Assembly: GCA_017608545.1 (NCBI GenBank)
Contig: JAFCFQ010000031.1
Location: 1-5,216 of the forward strand
Source of the DNA: Candidatus Aenigmatarchaeota archaeon
Lineage (GTDB): Archaea > Aenigmatarchaeota > Aenigmatarchaeia > Aenigmatarchaeales > Aenigmatarchaeaceae
Length of the DNA: 5,216 nucleotides
Direction: 5' to 3'
Shown here piece by piece: positions 1-3,521 of this stretch. Under the pieces are notes generated by a model. The model was not told where the DNA came from. It did not search any database and saw nothing but the letters and a program-made list of their open reading frames with translations. Each line of letters opens with the position of its first letter. Position 1 is the stretch's first letter. A program made the translations under genes and the position numbers.

Positions 1-17
1 TAATGGAATATAGAAAA

Positions 18-26
18 TTTTATAAA
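18..26 (+). promoter_or_regulatory. TATA-like box of a promoter upstream of ftsZ
   Basis: The run TTTTATAAA fits an archaeal TATA box. Transcription normally starts about 22-27 bases downstream of the box centre, which places the start near base 45-50, just before the first stem-loop. A transcript from here would carry roughly 200 bases of structured RNA before ftsZ, or would be a separate small RNA. AT-rich DNA gives many chance matches, so the spacing to the structured region is the main support. Confidence 0.4.
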
Positions 27-49
27 TTAAATTCTAAATAGAATAAATT

Positions 50-180
50 ACTTGGGCAATATTTAATGTGAACTTCACGTTACCTCTTGGGCAAAAGGTA
101 ACTTAAAATTAACACTCTACCGTAAGGTTTCTACTTCTAAAAAGTATTAATGTGAAATGTTTAAAAAGCATTTCGCGTTC
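50..180 (+). ncRNA. candidate structured RNA or structured ftsZ leader
   Basis: Several consecutive stem-loops can be drawn on the plus strand: 64-70 with 76-82 (7 pairs, loop AACTT); 79-85 with 96-102 (GTTACCT/AGGTAAC, 7 pairs, competing with the first); 119-121 with 126-128 closing a GTAA tetraloop; 132-136 with 142-146 (TACTT/AAGTA); and 149-159 with 169-179 (11 continuous pairs, two of them G-U). The first and last stems share the sequences AATGTGAA and TTCRCGTT. The G-U pairs are allowed only in plus-strand RNA, which favours an RNA over a DNA-binding site. No open frame with coding character lies here. I recognise no known family: it is not a tRNA, 5S rRNA, SRP RNA or box C/D RNA. It may be a small RNA or a cis-acting leader of ftsZ. 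Confidence 0.4.
51..94 (+). repeat. 9-base direct repeat CTTGGGCAA
   Basis: CTTGGGCAA occurs at 51-59 and again at 86-94, 35 bases apart. The second copy forms the apical part of the 79-102 stem-loop. The first copy lies at the predicted 5' end of the transcript. In such AT-rich sequence an exact GC-containing 9-mer repeated this closely is unlikely to be noise, and it may be a repeated binding motif in the RNA. Confidence 0.4.
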
Positions 181-183
181 ACA

Positions 184-193
184 AAATATATTT
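184..193 (+). promoter_or_regulatory. second TATA-like box, proximal to ftsZ
   Basis: AAATATATTT is a palindromic TATA-like element. Its centre predicts a start near base 210-215, giving a short ftsZ leader of about 40 bases that still contains the ribosome binding site. If it is used, the upstream structured region would be transcribed separately from the 18-26 promoter. The sequence cannot say which promoter is used. Confidence 0.3.
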
Positions 194-199
194 CCTAAA

Positions 200-225
200 A
201 AACATGTGCTTGGCACATACTGTTT
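200..225 (+). other. stem-loop just upstream of the ftsZ ribosome binding site
   Basis: ATGTGC (204-209) pairs perfectly with GCACAT (213-218) across the three-base loop TTG. An outer stem, AAAC (200-203) with GTTT (222-225), stacks on it with three bulged bases. It ends 18 bases before the GAGGTG site. It could act as a leader hairpin affecting ftsZ translation, or as a protein-binding palindrome near the proximal start site. Confidence 0.4.
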
Positions 226-243
226 ACAAAAAAATATTAAGAA

Positions 244-249
244 GAGGTG
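244..249 (+). promoter_or_regulatory. ftsZ ribosome binding site GAGGTG
   Basis: GAGGTG matches the archaeal anti-Shine-Dalgarno complement well. Two in-frame ATG codons follow in tandem at 254 and 257, with spacers of 4 and 7 bases. The 7-base spacer fits typical spacing better, so the protein may begin at the second Met. Confidence 0.75.
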
Positions 250-253
250 TTAA

Positions 254-1399
254 ATGATGGAAACTATAATTCAATCTGCTTTTAATAGAGCATTTGGTAA
301 TGAAAAAGTTGTTTCTCCTGGAGTTCAAGGAAGAATAGAACAAATGGAAAATATTGATTGGGAGAAAAGAGTTGCTGAAGAATTTGACATTCAAATGCAT
401 AAAGCGAAAATAATGGTTATTGGAGTGGGAGGAGCTGGTTGTAATACTGTTTCAAGATTAACAGAAATAGGAGCATCAGGAGCAGACATAATTGCAATGA
501 ACACAGATGCAAAACACTTAGCAATAACCAAAGCCCATAAAAAATTATTAATAGGAAAAGACACTACGAAAGGATTAGGAGCTGGAGGATATCCTCAAGT
601 AGGAGAAAAAGCAGCTATTGAGCAGAGAACTCAAATAAAACAATTAATTGAAGGGGCAGACTTAGTTTTTGTAACAGCTGGGATGGGAGGAGGAACAGGA
701 ACAGGAGGAGCTCCAGTAGTTGCAGAAATAGCAAAAAGTTTGGGAGCAATAGTTGTTGGAGCAGTTACAATGCCATTTAAAATGGAAGGAACAAGAATTC
801 AAAAGGCTGAAGATGGTTTATCAAAATTAAGACAAGTAACAGATACTGTTGTTGTTATAGAAAATCAGAAATTACTAGAGTACGCAGGCTCTATGCCATT
901 AGCCCAAGCATTTGCTTTAGCAGACGAACTAATATCAATGATGATAAAAGGAATAACAGAAACTATAACTGTTCCATCACTAGTTAACCTAGATTTTGCA
1001 GATGTGAAAACGATAATGAAATGTGGTGGAGTATCAGCAATATGTGTTGGAGAAAGTGATTCACAATCAAGAATAAAAGATGCTGTTTTAAAAGCTTTGA
1101 ATCACCCATTATTGGAAGTTGATTACACAGGAGCATTAGGAGCATTAATACACGTTATTTGTGGACCAGATTGTACACTAGCAGAAATCAATGAAGCTGG
1201 AGAATTGATATCAAAGAGACTATCTCCAGAATCACAAGTTATCTGGGGAGCAAGAGTTTTACCAGAATATGCAGGAAAAGTTCAAGTCATTGCAATTATT
1301 ACTGGCGTAAAATCTCCTTACATATTAGGTCCTATTCAAAGAGAAGAACTAGGAAAAACAGCAGAAAGCGAACTAGGAATACCAGTGATATTGAGGTAA
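254..1399 (+). CDS. ftsZ: archaeal cell division protein FtsZ
   Basis: FtsZ is the tubulin-like GTPase that polymerises on the inner membrane face into the division ring. The 381 residues show, in order: an N-terminal extension (1-50); the first nucleotide-binding loop GVGGAGCNT (57-65); NTDAKHL (83-89); the tubulin signature GGGTGTG (145-151); PFKMEG (174-179); the T7 synergy loop NLDFAD (245-250), with catalytic aspartates 247 and 250 that complete the active site of the next subunit; and an FtsZ C-terminal domain ending in GIPVILR. All key GTPase residues are present. The C-terminal GIP and the long N-terminal extension are as in archaeal FtsZ proteins. There is no bacterial-style linker and C-terminal peptide, so FtsA or ZipA-like docking is not expected. 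I cannot tell which archaeal paralogue (FtsZ1 or FtsZ2) it is. The start is supported by GAGGTG just upstream; the second of two tandem ATGs (257) is equally possible. The gene appears monocistronic, ending at a strong terminator-like structure. Confidence 0.97.
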   Translation: MMETIIQSAFNRAFGNEKVVSPGVQGRIEQMENIDWEKRVAEEFDIQMHKAKIMVIGVGGAGCNTVSRLTEIGASGADIIAMNTDAKHLAITKAHKKLLIGKDTTKGLGAGGYPQVGEKAAIEQRTQIKQLIEGADLVFVTAGMGGGTGTGGAPVVAEIAKSLGAIVVGAVTMPFKMEGTRIQKAEDGLSKLRQVTDTVVVIENQKLLEYAGSMPLAQAFALADELISMMIKGITETITVPSLVNLDFADVKTIMKCGGVSAICVGESDSQSRIKDAVLKALNHPLLEVDYTGALGALIHVICGPDCTLAEINEAGELISKRLSPESQVIWGARVLPEYAGKVQVIAIITGVKSPYILGPIQREELGKTAESELGIPVILR

Positions 1400-1415
1400 T
1401 TTGCATGAAAAAAGT

Positions 1416-1500
1416 GAGGGAAGTAAAAAAAAGGAGGGAAGATGTTCCTTTCTTTTTAATATTTTATTCAAAGAACAATTAACTTCCCTTTTTCTTTTTT
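1416..1500 (+). terminator. composite hairpin plus T-tract terminator after ftsZ
   Basis: An inner hairpin pairs AAAAAGGAGGGAA (1428-1440) with TTCCTTTCTTTTT (1445-1457) over the loop GATG: 13 continuous pairs, two of them G-U, ending in five Ts. An outer stem pairs 1416-1424 with 1482-1490 (core GGGAAGT/ACTTCCC) and is followed by TTTTTCTTTTTT. Archaeal RNA polymerase terminates mainly at T-rich tracts, and this region supplies several, continuing to about 1512. It separates ftsZ from the gene at 1686. Confidence 0.7.
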
Positions 1501-1535
1501 ATTTAATTTTTCTTAATTATTAGTTAATAAGAGGA

Positions 1536-1545
1536 GTAGATCTAC
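1536..1545. repeat. 10-base perfect palindrome GTAGATCTAC
   Basis: GTAGATCTAC is a perfect palindrome in the otherwise AT-rich spacer between ftsZ and the next gene. It is a possible dimeric-protein operator, though a 10-base palindrome can occur by chance and nothing nearby confirms a role. Confidence 0.25.
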
Positions 1546-1574
1546 AATTATACTTTTTTAGTTTACAATTTTGA

Positions 1575-1634
1575 TGCTAGAAAAGCCTTTTCTTTTATTT
1601 ATAAAGATTTTTCACTAGCAATAGTAGTGAAGAG
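1575..1634. promoter_or_regulatory. promoter region of the gene at 1686 with nested inverted repeats
   Basis: A TATA-like TTTATAAA lies at 1598-1605 and predicts a start near 1624-1630. Around it are a small hairpin AGAAAA/TTTTCT (1579-1584 with 1588-1593, loop GCC); TGCTAG (1575-1580) matching CTAGCA (1615-1620); and TTCACTA (1611-1617) inverted against TAGTGAA (1625-1631), extendable to 10 pairs with two G-U. The TTCACTA/TAGTGAA dyad sits between the TATA box and the predicted start, where an operator would block or modulate the polymerase. A third TAGTGA copy lies at 1676-1681. The only Shine-Dalgarno-like motif, GAGGT (1632-1636), overlaps this dyad and is 49 bases from the ATG, too far to serve it. 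Confidence 0.4.
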
Positions 1635-1647
1635 GTTATTTGTCTAA

Positions 1648-1685
1648 TTTATCACATACTAGTAGTTAGAAACAGTAGTGATAAA
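1648..1685 (+). promoter_or_regulatory. hairpin abutting the start codon at 1686
   Basis: TTTATCAC (1648-1655) pairs perfectly with GTGATAAA (1678-1685). After one bulged A, TACT (1657-1660) pairs with AGTA (1674-1677), giving 12 pairs over a 13-base loop. The stem ends at the base immediately before ATG. No ribosome binding site lies between hairpin and start, so initiation is either SD-independent or controlled by this structure. AGTAGTGA or AGTAGTTA is repeated at 1623, 1661 and 1674. The same bases may be a DNA operator instead. Confidence 0.45.
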
Positions 1686-2795
1686 ATGTATGGAAGTTTA
1701 ATTACAAATTTTAAAAATTTAGATTCTGAAACCAAAAGAGCTTTAAACCAAGCAACCTGCGGAACTTGTAAAGCAATAAGAAGAAATTTAGGTCCACAGT
1801 ATATTGGTTTGCCTTTTGGAGATTCTATTGGAATTAATATTATTGGAAGAGCTCTGGGAGCTCCAGAAAAAAAGTCTAACGATTATTCTTCTGCTGTTCA
1901 TGGGTTAGGATTGTATGTGAAATCTTTGGATACATGGATAGATAATGACTCTATACTAAGAAATGTTAGTTCAAAAAGATGTGAAAAACTTCCAGAAAAA
2001 GTAGATGAGTTATTCTCTAGTTTAAATGTTCCTTTAAAAACTAGGGATATTGTAGAACAAGTGACTGAAGGTATGAAAAAGGAAGAAGAATTTAAAAAAG
2101 GTGCTCCTTACACTTTAGAATCAATATTAGAAAAAACAACATATCCAGTAAGAGCTTCATTCGAAGGCTTGTCTAGCATATCTGGTAAATCAAAAAATGA
2201 CTTACGTGAGCTAGGTTATTCAACAGGAGTAATTCTTTCGATTCATGATGCAAAAAAAGACTTGAAAAAAGACAAAGAAAAATTCAACATTATTAAAGAT
2301 TTTAAAAAAAGTGAAGTATCAAGAGTTTATGATTATGCTGTTGAAACTATCGATAACATATTTTCTTCAGATTTATTAGATAAAGAGCCTTATGATATTC
2401 TTGCAAGAGGAATATTTGATAATTTAAAAAATGAATCGGAACCTCCAAGAAGTGCAAAATACAAAATACAAAAAGTATTAACTACTAAAGGTGCTATGAT
2501 GACTTTTATGGCTGCACCACTTGTTTTTAATTTGATAAATGTTGCAATAGCACAAGGAGCAGTACCCCAAGAAGCAAATAATGGTTGTTGTCTTAATTCA
2601 AGTAACGGATGTGAAAATGAAAAGGTTATTTGTGAGGAAATCTGTAAAGGAAAGGATGTGAATAACGATGGTTATAATGTGGGAGGTGTTTGTTTAACAG
2701 GATTATGTTGTACAACATTATGTATTTCCACTTTTCGTTTAAAGAAATATTTGGATGATTCGGATTTAAATCGCGGAAAATGCAGAATATGTTAA
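1686..2795 (+). CDS. DUF5685-like protein with one membrane segment and Cys-rich tail
   Basis: The function is unknown. The N-terminal part resembles my recollection of the DUF5685 family: it starts MYGSL (compare MFGY), has CGTC at 25-28 (compare YCGLC), a helix AVHGLGLYVKSLDTWIDN at 70-87 with Asp82 and Asp86, and HDAKKDLKKD at 187-196 with three aspartates spaced by four. Two Asp-rich helical motifs recall the all-alpha isoprenoid synthase fold, but that is inference. Residues 258-268 are lysine-rich and precede a single hydrophobic stretch (about 270-289). That order predicts a cytosolic N-terminal domain and an outside C-terminus. A signal-peptidase-like AIA is followed by Gln290. The tail 300-369 holds 11 cysteines (301, 302, 309, 316, 320, 336, 341, 342, 346, 366, 369), probably disulfide-bonded or metal-binding. 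DVNNDG at 324-329 resembles part of a calcium loop but lacks the closing acidic residue. The reading frame stays open upstream to 1605 without ATG, GTG or TTG, so ATG 1686 is the first standard start. Family call moderate; gene call good. Confidence 0.6.
   Translation: MYGSLITNFKNLDSETKRALNQATCGTCKAIRRNLGPQYIGLPFGDSIGINIIGRALGAPEKKSNDYSSAVHGLGLYVKSLDTWIDNDSILRNVSSKRCEKLPEKVDELFSSLNVPLKTRDIVEQVTEGMKKEEEFKKGAPYTLESILEKTTYPVRASFEGLSSISGKSKNDLRELGYSTGVILSIHDAKKDLKKDKEKFNIIKDFKKSEVSRVYDYAVETIDNIFSSDLLDKEPYDILARGIFDNLKNESEPPRSAKYKIQKVLTTKGAMMTFMAAPLVFNLINVAIAQGAVPQEANNGCCLNSSNGCENEKVICEEICKGKDVNNDGYNVGGVCLTGLCCTTLCISTFRLKKYLDDSDLNRGKCRIC
2488..2501 (+). promoter_or_regulatory. possible internal ribosome binding site and tandem ATG
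   Basis: Inside the 1686 gene, AAGGTG (2488-2493) precedes two in-frame ATGs at 2496 and 2499, with spacers of 2 and 5 bases. The arrangement echoes the ftsZ start (GAGGTG then ATGATG). Initiation here would make a 98-99 residue protein beginning at the hydrophobic segment and ending in the Cys-rich tail, in effect a signal sequence plus small Cys-rich peptide. It may be coincidence. Confidence 0.25.
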
Positions 2796-2798
2796 CAA

Positions 2799-3464
2799 TT
2801 ATCTAAACTTCATGTAAGTCGGTTTCTTCTCTTTTTTAACATATTCCATTTGTAAGATATTTCCAAACTTTTCGATGTGAATAAATTCTTCTAATGGTTG
2901 CCTGAGTGGAACAGAAGGTTTCTCATCAGAATAACCTAAAGTTATTATTGCACAAGGTCTAACATAGTCTGGACATTCCAAAATTCTAGAAACCATAATC
3001 TCTGAAAAAGCACCTACCCAGCATGTTGATAATCCTAAAGCTTCAGCTGTTAAAAGCATGTTTTGAATTGCTGCAGCAACTGCTTGTATTCCATAAAGCC
3101 TTAAGCCTCTTTCTCCGTAAACCGCTCCTGCTAATCTAGAATTTGTGCAAGCAACTATAAAAACAGGGGCATCTAGCATCCATTTTTGATTATAAGCTGC
3201 TTCAACCAAATATCTTTTGATTTCAGAATTCCTTACAACGATAAATTCCCAAGGCTGATAATTTCCTGCAGAAGGAGCATAACTAGCAGATTCAAGAATT
3301 TTTAATATTAATTCCATGTCAACTTCTTTTTTATTATACTTTCTAACAGAGCGTCTGTTCTTTATTATAGAAATTATTGATTCAGGAATTTTTTCTTCTT
3401 TAATTTCTTCAGTAATTTCTTCTTTTTTCTTTTTACCAAATTTAGCAATTGTTTTAAACGGCAT
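2799..3464 (-). CDS. nitroreductase-family FMN oxidoreductase
   Basis: This is a predicted FMN-dependent, NAD(P)H-linked reductase; the physiological substrate cannot be told from sequence. Numbered from ATG 3464 (221 residues), family motifs are: RRSVRKYNKKEV (37-48), whose arginines and serine bind FMN phosphate; APSAGNYQPWEFIVV (63-77), the FMN-contacting Ser/Asn/Gln-Pro-Trp segment; APVFIVAC (99-106); the long helix YGIQAVAAAIQNMLLTAEAL (124-143), followed by GLSTCWVGAF (144-153); and ITLGYSDEKP (174-183). The size is normal for a single-domain member, plus an extra charged head (8-25, Lys then Glu rich) before the catalytic domain. The start is ambiguous: a TTG at 3506 would add 14 residues, but it lies on the promoter TATA box, so ATG 3464 is preferred. 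No Shine-Dalgarno site precedes it. It is convergent with the DUF5685-like gene and divergent from the ligase; neither neighbour points to a substrate. Confidence 0.9.
   Translation of the reverse strand: MPFKTIAKFGKKKKEEITEEIKEEKIPESIISIIKNRRSVRKYNKKEVDMELILKILESASYAPSAGNYQPWEFIVVRNSEIKRYLVEAAYNQKWMLDAPVFIVACTNSRLAGAVYGERGLRLYGIQAVAAAIQNMLLTAEALGLSTCWVGAFSEIMVSRILECPDYVRPCAIITLGYSDEKPSVPLRQPLEEFIHIEKFGNILQMEYVKKEKKPTYMKFR
2822..2837 (+). terminator. T-rich tract likely ending the 1686 transcript
   Basis: Only 3 bases separate the convergent stop codons, so plus-strand transcription must end inside the neighbour. The pyrimidine tract from 2822, ending in six Ts (2832-2837), is the first good archaeal-style T-tract after the stop. 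It doubles as lysine codons of the nitroreductase C-terminus on the other strand. Confidence 0.35.
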
Positions 3465-3493
3465 AAAAGATAATTGGATTATAAAGTTAAAAA

Positions 3494-3503
3494 GTTTATA
3501 TTT
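3494..3503. promoter_or_regulatory. TATA box shared by the divergent ligase and nitroreductase genes
   Basis: GTTTATATTT reads as TATA on plus and as AAATATAAAC on minus. On plus its centre is about 23 bases before the ligase ATG, so the transcript should start at or within a base or two of that codon (leaderless). On minus it predicts a start near 3472, a leader of about 8 bases before ATG 3464. A second minus-strand candidate, TTTATAAT (3478-3485), lies closer than usual to that start. The whole divergent region is 57 bases. Confidence 0.5.
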
Positions 3504-3521
3504 CAAGAACCAAATCTTATT

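Noticed and set aside
51..102. CRISPR-like repeat because CTTGGGCAA recurs.
   Set aside because: Only two 9-base copies, no third unit and no regular spacer.
50..225. tRNA, box C/D or other known RNA gene.
   Set aside because: No acceptor or T-loop pattern, and no C box/D box pair could be found on the plus strand.
1405..1482. A 25-codon plus-strand open frame after ftsZ (starts MKKVREVKKRR).
   Set aside because: It coincides with the terminator hairpin, has no ribosome binding site and its composition is explained by A- and T-runs.
2655..2690. Dockerin or EF-hand calcium loop (DVNNDG at residues 324-329).
   Set aside because: The twelfth loop position is Val rather than an acidic residue and there is no second copy.
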